A stretch of 64,000 nt of DNA from Synechococcus sp. MVIR-18-1 (lineage in GTDB: Bacteria > Cyanobacteriota > Cyanobacteriia > PCC-6307 > Cyanobiaceae), in NCBI RefSeq assembly GCF_014279835.1, contig NZ_CP047942.1, positions 1,984,001 to 2,048,000 of the forward strand, written 5' to 3'. The first letter of the stretch is position 1. Every line of letters starts with the position of its first letter. Below, piece after piece: positions 47,162 to 55,415 of the stretch. The notes beneath the pieces are model-generated. The model worked only from the letters and a program-made list of their open reading frames with translations. It did not search any database and was not told the origin of the DNA. A program made the position numbers and the translations under genes.

Positions 47162-47491
47162 ATGCCGATACGCCACTCAGAGCCAGAAATCCATAAGAAG
47201 TTTCATCCTATAAATCCAACCACAATTACACCCTCAATGACGCATCAAGAAGCAATATCAAAAGATTTAGTTATTGCGCTTGAAGCAACTGAAAGGCTAA
47301 ACAAGAGCCTTGACAGATTGGCTGAAGAAAACGGATGCAGTGAGTTCCTTTCTTCCCATAGATTACTTGGAGAAAAGATTACCTCCAACCGCAACATCCT
47401 ACTGATGCTGATTGGGAATGCTATGGATATAAGCATAAAGACTAATAAGCCAGGATTTAAAGCTGACTACCCTGATTACTTCACAAAATGA
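47162..47491 (+). CDS. Small helical protein, second of a tandem pair
   Basis: About 109 residues from this ATG; the start is uncertain (ATGs at 47138 and 47237 are alternatives). It is paralogous to the preceding gene over about 60 residues of helical sequence, with a longer Pro/Ile-rich N-terminus and an aromatic C-terminal tail. Function unknown. Confidence 0.5.
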   Translation: MPIRHSEPEIHKKFHPINPTTITPSMTHQEAISKDLVIALEATERLNKSLDRLAEENGCSEFLSSHRLLGEKITSNRNILLMLIGNAMDISIKTNKPGFKADYPDYFTK

Positions 47492-47920
47492 TCAAGCGCT
47501 ATAGCTATAGACACTAAAACATTACCTATCATAGGCATTTTTCTTAGTGGCAACCATGAAATCTAGGCAAACTGATAAAAGAGTAGCGCGACAAAAAGCC
47601 TCTCAAACATTTTAAACAGTTAATTTCAAAAAGCCTCTCAATATCAATTCCCGTCAGATTGATTACCGAGAATAAACCCATTCACAAACCCACGTTTCAT
47701 ATTTCCATTTTGCCATTACTGGTAGTGGAATAAAGAAGCAAAAAACAAGACATCTACATACCTATGATTTTGGTGTGAGAGGGAGACCGAACCAGGCGTG
47801 GTTGCCTTGGCTTCGTGAATGGGATAATGCCTACTCCCTCTATCACACATCTTTAACAGGTTGGAACATCCGGCCTTTCTGGATCCATAACCAGTTAAGC
47901 CAACATCGCATAGTTTCTAA
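47492..47920. other. Gene-poor stretch of about 430 bases with a short direct repeat
   Basis: CAAAAAGCCTCTCAA occurs at 47592-47606 and again at 47627-47641, spaced 35 bases. An open frame at 47775-48002 starts plausibly but runs antisense through the next gene, so I do not accept it. Confidence 0.5.
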
Positions 47921-48079
47921 TCAGGCCGATTTAGGTATTAATTCAGAAACGGTTGGCATCGGGTCCGGCTTTCCATCAGCAATAGCTCTGGCACGGAGAT
48001 AAAACCAGCTTTCGGTGTCTCCGCTCGCTTCCATCTTTTCTGCGATTACTTTCCAATTGCTGATTTCGGCTTGATCCAT
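47921..48079 (-). CDS. Small conserved picocyanobacterial-type protein (52 aa)
   Basis: A 52-residue frame with convincing composition: NWKVIAEKMEASGDTESWF then YLRARAIADGKPDPMP. The RARAIADGKPDPMP pattern recalls small conserved hypotheticals of Synechococcus and Prochlorococcus. Function unknown. Confidence 0.6.
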   Translation of the reverse strand: MDQAEISNWKVIAEKMEASGDTESWFYLRARAIADGKPDPMPTVSELIPKSA

Positions 48080-48227
48080 GGGAATCTCTTAATCCAAATA
48101 ATTCTGGAAAACGATTGATGTTTCCGCGAATGCTCTCAGTCGTGATGACCGTCACCCCGCTCGAAACGGGGCAACCTGTCAATTCTGCATTTTGAACATT
48201 GGTGAGCTCCACCACAGGTATTAAGCA

Positions 48228-48296
48228 TCACTCCCCGATCGAAAGAGCAAAGAGCCCCACTCCAACAACGAGAAAGAGCCCGAGTGCAACAAACAT
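48228..48296 (-). CDS. Very small membrane peptide (22 aa)
   Basis: A 22-residue frame that is almost entirely a single transmembrane helix ending in SIGE, the size class of PetN/PsbT-like subunits, but without a sequence match I can name. No clear ribosome site. Weak call. Confidence 0.3.
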   Translation of the reverse strand: MFVALGLFLVVGVGLFALSIGE

Positions 48297-48559
48297 TTCT
48301 TTAAGACGACTGGATCAGGTCTAAGTAGAAACACTTGCTCACTGTGAGCCTTGTCTTGAAAGTGATCCTTACGTTTCTGATAGGCCAAATAGAAGACCGC
48401 CCTCGCTAGTGGAAAGACAACCTAACTCGTTCGTTGATTCATGAATCAACGATCAGAGCTCGTTCTTCATAACGGATCTTGGCTCATTTAATGGGAGAAA
48501 TAAGATGCTGGGTAACGAGTGCACCGTCACTGTTGCTCAGTAGCTGACAGGCTGGACTG

Positions 48560-48853
48560 ATGAAACGTATCTTGTTGCTTCTTTCGCTGATCGGAACATC
48601 CGCATTGGCTCAGAATTTCCAGACGATTGATCGCGTTGATGGTTGGTTGATTGAGCGCAAGCTGGATAGCGAACAAAATCATGTTTGCCGTGCTTCTGTT
48701 GTCGGCGGTGGATCCTGGTTCTCTGCGCGGGTTCACCTGAATCGCAATGATGCACTAGTCGTGCCAAATGGTTTGACCTCTCCTAACGAGGCATCAGTGG
48801 CTTCGGCACGTGAGGCGCTTCGTTTGTGCCGATCAAGCCTTCTTTATTTCTAA
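48560..48853 (+). CDS. Small exported protein
   Basis: A 97-residue protein with a signal peptide (residues 1-17, ending ALA) and a mature part with two cysteines (near residues 43 and 90) that may pair. No family recognised. Not related by eye to the tandem secreted pair at 18307. Confidence 0.62.
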   Translation: MKRILLLLSLIGTSALAQNFQTIDRVDGWLIERKLDSEQNHVCRASVVGGGSWFSARVHLNRNDALVVPNGLTSPNEASVASAREALRLCRSSLLYF

Positions 48854-48914
48854 GGAAATGTGAGGCGAATCAGCGGACGGACGAGTGAGGACTCAGTGCG
48901 GTCAGCGGTGGCTA

Positions 48915-49100
48915 TCAGGATTGTCCAAAGATCTTCTCCAGAGCATTGCGTTTGTTTTGGAGGGAATTGGCTCGCATTGGCTTTGAAGCCCCCATTGGTC
49001 TCGGCTGCCGTGGACGATTCAAAAAGACTTTGCTGAGCCACCAAACCTGAAGGCCGAGAAAAAGCAAGGCAAACAGCCCTAATTCAAATGCGCCCTGCAT
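48915..49100 (-). CDS. Small membrane protein (61 aa)
   Basis: A 61-residue protein with an N-terminal transmembrane helix (about residues 6-26) and a basic cytoplasmic tail. Its ATG overlaps the stop of the upstream small gene (TGATG), so the two are probably translated together. Confidence 0.55.
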   Translation of the reverse strand: MQGAFELGLFALLFLGLQVWWLSKVFLNRPRQPRPMGASKPMRANSLQNKRNALEKIFGQS

Positions 49101-49225
49101 CAGTAGTGCTTGCCACGGTTTTCAATGGCGTCCCTTTTGAAGCACTCCAATTCCTCCGGCGTATGAAGCGGTGGTTTTTGCGTTTTGCCTGTTAGTCGGT
49201 TGATGAGTCGCAATAGAGGTTTCAT
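49100..49225 (-). CDS. Small basic protein (41 aa)
   Basis: From Met36 of a longer frame, a 41-residue protein with a basic helix (LLRLINRLTGKTQ) and HTPEELECFKRDAIE. Coupled by TGATG to the small membrane protein downstream. Start uncertain. Confidence 0.45.
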   Translation of the reverse strand: MKPLLRLINRLTGKTQKPPLHTPEELECFKRDAIENRGKHY

Positions 49226-49272
49226 CTCGTCAGTCTGGCTCAGGCCATCTCCCTTGGGGATCTCGAACCCGG

Positions 49273-49422
49273 TTACTTGCGGTTGAGGACCTTCCAGCCT
49301 GCCCAAATGATCACGGCAAGAACAATCCACCCGAAAAAGGCTCGGAGGAGCACCAATCCGATTAAGAGCACAGCTGCCGAACCAGCAACGCTTTTAACGA
49401 TGGCCTTGCTCTTCTCAGACAT
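49273..49422 (-). CDS. Small membrane protein (49 aa)
   Basis: From an internal Met at 49422, a 49-residue protein with two closely spaced hydrophobic segments (about residues 9-25 and 27-44) and a basic end. It lies upstream of the two coupled small genes on the same strand. Confidence 0.45.
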   Translation of the reverse strand: MSEKSKAIVKSVAGSAAVLLIGLVLLRAFFGWIVLAVIIWAGWKVLNRK

Positions 49423-49593
49423 GTACTGCCAACGAGGAATTAAAGCCATGAGCACACGCAAAAAGCCACAGTGCCACCGGAATCCCTTTTTGTCATCGAA
49501 AGACCAGTGGGTGCTACCGCTTTCATTGACAGACACGCTGAATAGATAGGACAGCTCAGCTGTGCAGCAATTATTCGATTCGTACCGCTAGTA

Positions 49594-49617
49594 GGGCTAC
49601 TGAATATTCAGTCAGGA
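49594..49617. repeat. Palindromic repeat, copy 1
   Basis: Contains the perfect 14-bp palindrome ACTGAATATTCAGT (49599-49612). With its flanks (GGGCTA before, CAGGA after) it is repeated with few changes at 50432-50456. Confidence 0.75.
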
Positions 49618-49723
49618 TGATCGACTAGCAAAAGCCGAAACAGAAGAGAAGCAAATATTTCTAAAAATTTAGTTTTCGTAAGTTTACCTGTTGCAGGAGT
49701 CAAGATAGTCCTTTCGATTAGCA

Positions 49724-50332
49724 ATGAGGAATCTTCATGGTTGGCGAATTACAGCCTTAGTCACGTCATTCATTTTAATTTTCCTAACCCTCTACTTCAC
49801 ATTGGCGGGGTGGAATGCCGTAGCTATTAAGCATGCGATTGATGCCACTGGACGAAGTTCCCTGATCCTTTTTGCGATTGCCTTCACAGCATCAAGCCTT
49901 GAAAGTCTTTGGGCTTCTTCTATTACCCGTTGGTCCCTACGGAATAGGCGTTGGATTGGTTTAAGTTTCGCCGCCTCCCATTTCATTCATCTTGGACTCA
50001 TCATCTCAATATCCTTATTGTTTCCAGATCCATTTTTGAGAGAACAGTCATTGGGACAATGGTTGTTTGGTGGTCTTGCCTATATGTTTGTGTTTCTTAT
50101 GGCTTTAACGTCCACCAATCAGGCCCAGCACTGGATGGGCATGAAGAGCTGGAAACGGCTTCATTACGTTGGAAGTCATTGGATATGGACGGTGTTCTTA
50201 TTTACTTATTTAAAACATGTAAAGGAGGGACCTTTTTGGTTTTATCTCCCCTTCCTAGTCTTCACGTTGCTCATGATTCCTATTCGATTTGCGAAACATC
50301 GTCCTCTAAGCGCGACCATCCGCAGCTCCTGA
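49724..50332 (+). CDS. Ferric-reductase-like transmembrane haem protein
   Basis: A 202-residue membrane protein with about six hydrophobic segments. Candidate haem-binding His residues lie in SFAASHFIHL and RLHYVGSHWIW, as in the ferric reductase/MsrQ (YedZ) family. No flavin domain is attached, so another protein would supply electrons. It lies between two copies of a palindromic repeat. Confidence 0.7.
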   Translation: MRNLHGWRITALVTSFILIFLTLYFTLAGWNAVAIKHAIDATGRSSLILFAIAFTASSLESLWASSITRWSLRNRRWIGLSFAASHFIHLGLIISISLLFPDPFLREQSLGQWLFGGLAYMFVFLMALTSTNQAQHWMGMKSWKRLHYVGSHWIWTVFLFTYLKHVKEGPFWFYLPFLVFTLLMIPIRFAKHRPLSATIRSS

Positions 50333-50412
50333 AGTAGAGCCAAGCTCATCTGAGTGTCGAGGGTCATTTCATTGGGTAAGGGCAACTGCTTAAAGCATTC
50401 CCCTTTGCACTG

Positions 50413-50434
50413 AAAAACCCCGCTCGTGGCGGGG
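50413..50434 (-). terminator. Isolated terminator module
   Basis: Minus strand: CCCCGC / GCGGGG with loop CACGA followed by five T residues, nearly identical to the modules at 41855 and 60342. No minus-strand gene is upstream of it. Confidence 0.75.
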
Positions 50435-50456
50435 CTAGTGAATATTCAGTCGGGAG
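50432..50456. repeat. Palindromic repeat, copy 2
   Basis: AGTGAATATTCAGT with flanks GGGGCT and CGGGA; one base breaks the palindrome compared with the copy 840 bases to the left. It lies 40 bases before the RAYT-like gene. Confidence 0.75.
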
Positions 50457-50494
50457 ATTGATAGCCACAATCAGCGAACCTGATCGTTTATGGA

Positions 50495-50818
50495 ATGGGA
50501 CGTACTCAACGCAAGCTTCCAGCAGGTCATTCATTTCACATCACACTCAGATGCAATAGCCGTCAGTTTCTGATTGCCAAAGGATTGAGACGTGATGTTC
50601 TGTTAGCTGTGCTCGCTAAGGCCAAGCAGAAGGTGCCTCATCGCTTGTATGCGGTGTGTCTGATGGCTAATCACCTGCATCTGCTTCTGCGTCCCGATGA
50701 TGCATCACAGCTGCCAAAGCTGATGCACTGGAATGGTTTAAGGGGGCATTCCACCCCCACGAGTCACTTGGGTGATACGAGCGACATATCACAGGCTATC
50801 GCCGAAACTCATTGCTAG
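50495..50818 (+). pseudogene. Truncated REP-associated (RAYT/Y1) transposase
   Basis: The first 85 residues are a REP/IS200-type Y1 transposase: HSFHITLRCNSRQF opening, LYAVCLMANHLHLLLRP with the HUH metal motif (HLH), and LPKLMHW. After that the frame becomes unrelated and ends at residue 107, so the helix with the catalytic Tyr is lost. It is probably an inactive remnant by frameshift or deletion near 50720. Confidence 0.72.
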
Positions 50819-50861
50819 TACTACGCTCTATCAAGACTTATACGGACCTACATTGACCTGT

Positions 50862-50890
50862 TGTCACGCTTATGTCACGCTTTTGTCACG
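50862..50890 (+). repeat. Three TGTCACG direct repeats in 11-bp phase
   Basis: TGTCACG starts at 50862, 50873 and 50884, exactly 11 bases apart, ending 20 bases before the recombinase start. The one-turn spacing on one DNA face suggests binding sites for a repressor or recombinase arm-type sites. Confidence 0.7.
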
Positions 50891-50909
50891 GGTAAGTCAG
50901 AAGTGACCC

Positions 50910-52148
50910 ATGCCAAAAACCAATGTGGGCTCACCCTGGGAAGCTAATTTCCGTTCATCCATACGCACTACGCCTGGCCTCGAAAACTGGACCGTCAGCA
51001 ATGCGGGCGGGAAAATGCAGGTTCGATTTCGTCCCTCTGAGGGGAAGGCTCAAGCCGCACGTCTGCCACTTCTTTGGGAGCAAGGCAATGTCAATAGAGC
51101 AACGCTGCTGATTAACCGTGCAGCCAAGGCTCTTCTAGAAGGAAGTACTGATTCGCTTGCTGCTGCAATCGCGATAGCCCAGAGCAACAGCACCACCATG
51201 CGCATAGGCGTGAATTGGGAAGAAGTGGCTGAGGGTCTACGCGACGTTCTAATGAACCATCGAAACGAAATTCTGGCCAAAACCTGGAGTGACAACTACG
51301 AGCCATATATCAACGAGGCACTGCGTCTTATCAATTCAGGGGACGCCACTGATGGCCACACTCTCCTTAAAAACACCTTGAGCAAGTGGGCGGGGAAAGC
51401 ACCATCAAGAGCGGCTTGTTGCATCGCATTGCGCAACCTGAGCGATCACGCCATATCGCGATTTGGAGCAGCCAAGTCTTGGCAGATCACATCACTAGAC
51501 ATCAAGGAACTTCGAGGCAAACCAGCCAGGAAACGCCGTAAGGCAACGCTCTCCGACACCGAGCTTCAGTTCCTGATCGACGGCATAGCCAATCGGAATC
51601 CCCGTTGGGCGAACGTGCTGCGGATTCTGACCCTATTTGGATTGCGTCCGATTGAGCTGCAATACCTCTCTCCAAATACAAGAGAGGACGGAAGCCTCGG
51701 GCTCTGGTGCAGTTATGAGAAAACCTGCGGAGGGAGCCAAACAGACCAACGCCAACTGGAGCCTTGCTGGCTGCAAGACAGCGATGGCTCGCCAATCAAA
51801 TGGACTGTCATCGAGCAAATGCACGCTGGGCTTCTTGAGTTACCGCTGGGAAATGATGGTGAACCACGAAAACTGGATGGCCACTACGTCGAAACCTTCC
51901 TGAAACGACAACTGGAATGGAACCAACTCAAACAAATATGCGAAGAGCGTGGTGAATGGCTTCGGGCGTACAGCTTCAGGGACACATTCAGCCTGCGCTG
52001 CCATCGTCAAAAAATCGAACTAGGTGCGATCTGCGCCGCTATGGGCCACAACCTTGAAGCTCATGCCAGGGCTTACCGCTGGGAATCCCAACAAACCACA
52101 GCAAAGGCATTTGCTTCAGCAGCTGAACCAGCAAGTTGGCAAAGATAA
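50910..52148 (+). CDS. Tyrosine recombinase/integrase
   Basis: A 412-residue site-specific recombinase of a picocyanobacterial mobile element. The catalytic domain (about 210-395) shows Arg246 (FGLRPIEL), Arg357 (AYSFRDTF), His380 (MGHNLEAH) and the nucleophile Tyr389 (ARAYRW). The His of the usual HxxR box is Tyr354, a substitution seen in some active recombinases. An N-terminal SAM-like DNA-binding region spans roughly 75-200. No tRNA gene is adjacent, so the target is unknown. Residues from about 329 to the end are duplicated at DNA level at 55354-55606. Confidence 0.88.
   Translation: MPKTNVGSPWEANFRSSIRTTPGLENWTVSNAGGKMQVRFRPSEGKAQAARLPLLWEQGNVNRATLLINRAAKALLEGSTDSLAAAIAIAQSNSTTMRIGVNWEEVAEGLRDVLMNHRNEILAKTWSDNYEPYINEALRLINSGDATDGHTLLKNTLSKWAGKAPSRAACCIALRNLSDHAISRFGAAKSWQITSLDIKELRGKPARKRRKATLSDTELQFLIDGIANRNPRWANVLRILTLFGLRPIELQYLSPNTREDGSLGLWCSYEKTCGGSQTDQRQLEPCWLQDSDGSPIKWTVIEQMHAGLLELPLGNDGEPRKLDGHYVETFLKRQLEWNQLKQICEERGEWLRAYSFRDTFSLRCHRQKIELGAICAAMGHNLEAHARAYRWESQQTTAKAFASAAEPASWQR
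51894..52146 (+). repeat. Direct repeat (recombinase 3' end), copy 1
   Basis: The last about 250 bases of the recombinase gene. A collinear copy with about 90% identity by eye occurs at 55354-55606 in the same orientation. Confidence 0.92.
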
Positions 52149-52291
52149 ATCGTATACAAGCCATTCGATATATCGAGCAGGCTTCTGAGAAGGAAGAACT
52201 AGGGAAGGCGAGTAATCGTTTTAAGAATGATGTAACAGACCTTCGCCGGAGACTTACAGCCCAAAATGGTCCAATAAATATAAACAAATAG
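52136..52291 (+). CDS. Small helical ORF overlapping the recombinase end (51 aa)
   Basis: From a TTG at 52136, in another frame, a 51-residue basic helical peptide (YIEQASEKEELGKAS, DVTDLRRRLTAQ). Coding character is fair; the overlap of 13 bases would couple it to the recombinase. The frame is not preserved after the second copy of the repeat. Confidence 0.35.
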   Translation: MAKINRIQAIRYIEQASEKEELGKASNRFKNDVTDLRRRLTAQNGPININK

Positions 52292-52351
52292 CACATTCTT
52301 GAGCCAGATAGCCATGATTCATGGTATGACTTAATTAACGGAAAGCGTTAG

Positions 52352-53380
52352 ATGACAATTAAGCTTCAAAAGCTATTGAGCATTATCTTATTTGCATGTG
52401 GAGCTGGAGCGATTTCACTGGCTGCACCAGCTCATGCTGAATACTGCAACAACGAGGGAAAGCAGGCTTGGTGCGGCGGCGGTAGCACCGCAGGGAACGC
52501 TCTTGATCAAATGAGTTGCACGCCATTTGCCTACAAGCCTTGGTCATTTAATAATGCAAATGGGCTCGGAGGATATAAAAATAGTTTTTGCACGTCAGAT
52601 ACAGTCAAAGATGTAGCTGGTGGGCCATATCAATCTCAGGCTTGGATGTACAACAAGGGTGATGGCACTAAAGACACTAGTTATTGGGTATTTCACGGCT
52701 GCGATGGAGCCGGAATCATGCCAGATTGCTTAGGCGATGTTTTATTTTTGGAGCGTTTTTACGGGTATGCAAAAGATCAATCAAAGGTTTGGTGCCAAGG
52801 TGGAATAACGGTCAACCAAGTGGCTTCGCATACAACCGATAAAAACTCCAACCGCAGACAATGCAAGTTCAAGCATCCAGGTACTGGCCATATTTACGAG
52901 AATTACGAAGCAGGAATTTGGCAATGGGGCAAACAATTCGATATAGACAAGTTTCGATCAGCAGCTACAGGGAAATGGTCTCAACGTGCAGAAAATGCAG
53001 TTCGCTCGGTACAAAATCCATTTCCTAATGCTGAAAATAAAAATGTTCTATATATGATGACATTCCCTTGGGTATGCACAGGAATCGGCAGAGGAGGAGC
53101 CACTGAAGGTGAAGGAGATGCGACTAATGGCTTGTTTACGCAAACCAATACTCCCGGCGTCAAGTGCTATTGGGACAACGAAAGTGGAGCTTCTTCTAAT
53201 ACACCAGATAGCGAAAGGGGGCCTTACTGGCCTCCACAAATGAATCTTTATTGGATGAATCTAAGAACAGACAATGGAAATAAATATCTTGACGTTAGAG
53301 GTTATACCTTAGACAACAACAGTATGACGATGAAATCATTAGGCCAATGGACACTAGAGCCATACGGAAGCCCTTGGTAG
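52352..53380 (+). CDS. Cys-rich exported protein of unknown family
   Basis: A 342-residue protein with a signal peptide (cleavage after AHA near residue 29) and a mature part rich in Trp, Gly, Asn and Cys (for example CNNEGKQAWCGGG, HGCDGAG, ITVNQVASHTTD). The many cysteines (10 or more) suggest disulfides outside the cytoplasm. No family recognised. AT-rich compared with core genes and located in the recombinase-flanked cargo. Confidence 0.72.
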   Translation: MTIKLQKLLSIILFACGAGAISLAAPAHAEYCNNEGKQAWCGGGSTAGNALDQMSCTPFAYKPWSFNNANGLGGYKNSFCTSDTVKDVAGGPYQSQAWMYNKGDGTKDTSYWVFHGCDGAGIMPDCLGDVLFLERFYGYAKDQSKVWCQGGITVNQVASHTTDKNSNRRQCKFKHPGTGHIYENYEAGIWQWGKQFDIDKFRSAATGKWSQRAENAVRSVQNPFPNAENKNVLYMMTFPWVCTGIGRGGATEGEGDATNGLFTQTNTPGVKCYWDNESGASSNTPDSERGPYWPPQMNLYWMNLRTDNGNKYLDVRGYTLDNNSMTMKSLGQWTLEPYGSPW

Positions 53381-53628
53381 AAAGAAGAAGCAGACGACAA
53401 AGATTTGTTTATCGCTCGTGAAAGAAATAATTGAATAAATTCTACAATTAGAGTAAATCACTCTCCTCCAAGCTCTCCTTCACTGATTTGTCAAAAACTT
53501 TTAAAACCAACAATCGCTTTATTTGATTGGTTAGCGAATATACATTGTTTCAAACCATGAGTTAACACGGTTTTCTTTATTGGATAAATGTACAATACGT
53601 GAATCATTATTAAAGTCTAATTAGCATA

Positions 53629-54312
53629 ATGCGAGCAATTAATTTAACAGCGTGCTTGGCTCTTAGTGTTTTAAGTCTTTCCTCAATCCCAAAGGCTTCT
53701 GCTGAAATCGGAATTGATTTGAAACTTGGGGGAGGAAAGCCTGAACTTGAAATTAATGACGGAAATTCTGACTCAAGCTCGGATAATTATAATTCTGACT
53801 CAAGCAACAATAACTCTGACTCAAGCAACAATAACTCTGACTCAAGCAACAATAACTCTGACTCAAGCAACGATAGCTCTGACTCTTCATCTGTTGATGG
53901 GAATTACGACCCATGCTTTATACATCCAAACTGCACGGCTGGTGCTGGATACAGCAGTGATAACAAAAACAGTATGGGAGCTGGCTGGTATTGCAAAGAC
54001 GGAAAAGTTGTCAATACAAATACTAGTTTTGATAAATGCAATATCCGCAAGGGCTGCACAAGCGACAAGAACTACGTTGGCTATGTAGCTAATAGTAAAA
54101 GCTGGGAATGCCTTGAGAAGGCTTATATCCATAAAGGTTGCTCCAGTACTCCCGGCTTTACTAACAAGGGTTCTTTAGGTGCAGGCTGGTATTGCAGTGA
54201 CAAAAAAGAAGTAAATCAAAAGACTCAATTCGATCCGGCTTCGATTAAAAAGGGCTGCTCCGATCAAGGATCAGGAATTAAATACACTGATGGGATCTGG
54301 ACATGTAATTAA
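53629..54312 (+). CDS. Exported Asn/Ser/Asp-repeat protein with Cys repeats
   Basis: A 227-residue protein: signal peptide (residues 1-25), a low-complexity linker with repeats of NSDSSNN (residues 55-90), then four units of roughly 30-35 residues, each with a Cys pair and a GAGWYC, KSWEC or GIWTC ending (IHPNC...WYC, IRKGC...WEC, IHKGC...WYC, IKKGC...WTC). The design, a flexible linker plus repeated small disulfide domains, resembles a secreted adhesin or substrate-binding protein. No family recognised. Confidence 0.72.
   Translation: MRAINLTACLALSVLSLSSIPKASAEIGIDLKLGGGKPELEINDGNSDSSSDNYNSDSSNNNSDSSNNNSDSSNNNSDSSNDSSDSSSVDGNYDPCFIHPNCTAGAGYSSDNKNSMGAGWYCKDGKVVNTNTSFDKCNIRKGCTSDKNYVGYVANSKSWECLEKAYIHKGCSSTPGFTNKGSLGAGWYCSDKKEVNQKTQFDPASIKKGCSDQGSGIKYTDGIWTCN
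53791..53874 (+). repeat. Four tandem 21-bp repeats inside a coding region
   Basis: Four consecutive 21-base units of the type AATTCTGACTCAAGCAACAA plus T, nearly identical, encode NSDSSNN each. A degenerate fifth unit follows. The in-frame unit length means copy-number change would keep the protein in frame. Confidence 0.9.
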
Positions 54313-54582
54313 CTTGTATATCGTCACAAAAGCATCCCTTGAATCAGCATTAAGTCTTAGTCTCTATTCCAAAGCCCTTTGTCCTGAATCACTTATGCAA
54401 TTTTTCGCGCTCAACATCGAGCAGAGTAGTTGCCATTAGCCGTGACAGACGAAAAAAACTGACTATCGTGCGGCATTGAACAATAATTAAGACGACCGAA
54501 CTGTTAGCTCACCACCTGAGCGGGCATAGCCTTTTTACCGCCTGAATAACTATCTCCAGGCTTGAGATACTCAAGCTAAGTC

Positions 54583-55053
54583 ATGATCTACCCAATGAAA
54601 CTATTCACAGCACTTGCTACAGCTTCAATATGTATTTCTGCCATGCCTGCTTTTGCAGACAATGACTATGAATTTTTCACCACACCATCTAAAAATATTT
54701 GGTGTGTTAGGAGGCATGACTTTTCGACCAAAATACCCTTATCTGTCTCATGTGATGTTGCCCATCATGCCTGGAAGGAGTGGATTCAAGGAGATCAGAA
54801 TGGTTCTCACGGCAATAGATTTATGATTCCTGGTAATGGCCCTGCAGAAGCCATAGGGAGTTCAGATACATTGGTTGGAAGTGCAGGTCCTGTTTTGCAA
54901 TATGGAAGTAAGTTAACCTTTGCAGACCGTCCCGAAGACGGGACAATTACCTGCATCTCCGAAAAGATCGGGCTTACATGCACGAATACGAGTGGTGGTT
55001 TACTGCATTTAAACCGTGAGTTCTATGTCCTCAATAAGCCAGTGCCTAGATAA
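54583..55053 (+). CDS. Exported DUF6636-like protein
   Basis: A 156-residue protein (ATG at 54583 or 54595) with a signal peptide ending AFA and paired cysteines. NIWC, SCDVAHHAW, the GPVLQYGSKLTF segment and ITCISEKIGLTCTNTSGG together recall DUF6636 proteins, small exported proteins of unknown function. Its stop codon lies two bases before the TPR gene. Confidence 0.6.
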   Translation: MIYPMKLFTALATASICISAMPAFADNDYEFFTTPSKNIWCVRRHDFSTKIPLSVSCDVAHHAWKEWIQGDQNGSHGNRFMIPGNGPAEAIGSSDTLVGSAGPVLQYGSKLTFADRPEDGTITCISEKIGLTCTNTSGGLLHLNREFYVLNKPVPR

Positions 55054-55055
55054 GT

Positions 55056-55415
55056 ATGTTGTCTTCTATGTCTCGCAGGACTACTGCCATTGCTGCTGCA
55101 CTGTCTGTGCTTGCTCTTGGATCTCCGTTGGTTATTGCAAACGCGAACCCATTGGCAACTCAGTATTTCAATCAAGGAGTAGAGAAATACGAGGTAGGCA
55201 ATTATCAAGGTGCAATTGCTGATTGGAATAAGGCAATAGAGATTAATCCTCAGGATGCTCTTGCCTACTACAATCGTGGTCTTGCCAAGTATGATTCAGG
55301 AGATCATCAAGGAGCAATTGTTGATTATAATAAGGCAATAAATATTAATCCGCACCTTCCTGAAACGACAACCGGAATGGAACCAACTCAAGCAAGCTTG
55401 CGAAGACCGTGGTGA
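55056..55415 (+). pseudogene. Exported TPR protein, truncated at the recombinase repeat
   Basis: A signal peptide (residues 1-31) is followed by two tetratricopeptide repeats (FNQGVEKYEVGNYQGAIADWNKAIEINP and YNRGLAKYDSGDHQGAIVDYNKAININP, consecutive). A third repeat should follow, but from 55354 the sequence changes abruptly into the recombinase 3' end read out of frame (LPETTTGMEP...), ending after 20 more residues. The gene is therefore a 3'-truncated chimera, though a short two-TPR protein could still be made. Confidence 0.75.

Noticed and set aside
47775..48002. 75-codon plus-strand ORF
   Set aside because: Second half is antisense to a better-supported small gene; first half has no motif.
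53791..53874. Possible CRISPR array
   Set aside because: Units are tandem with no spacers and are in frame within a secreted protein gene.
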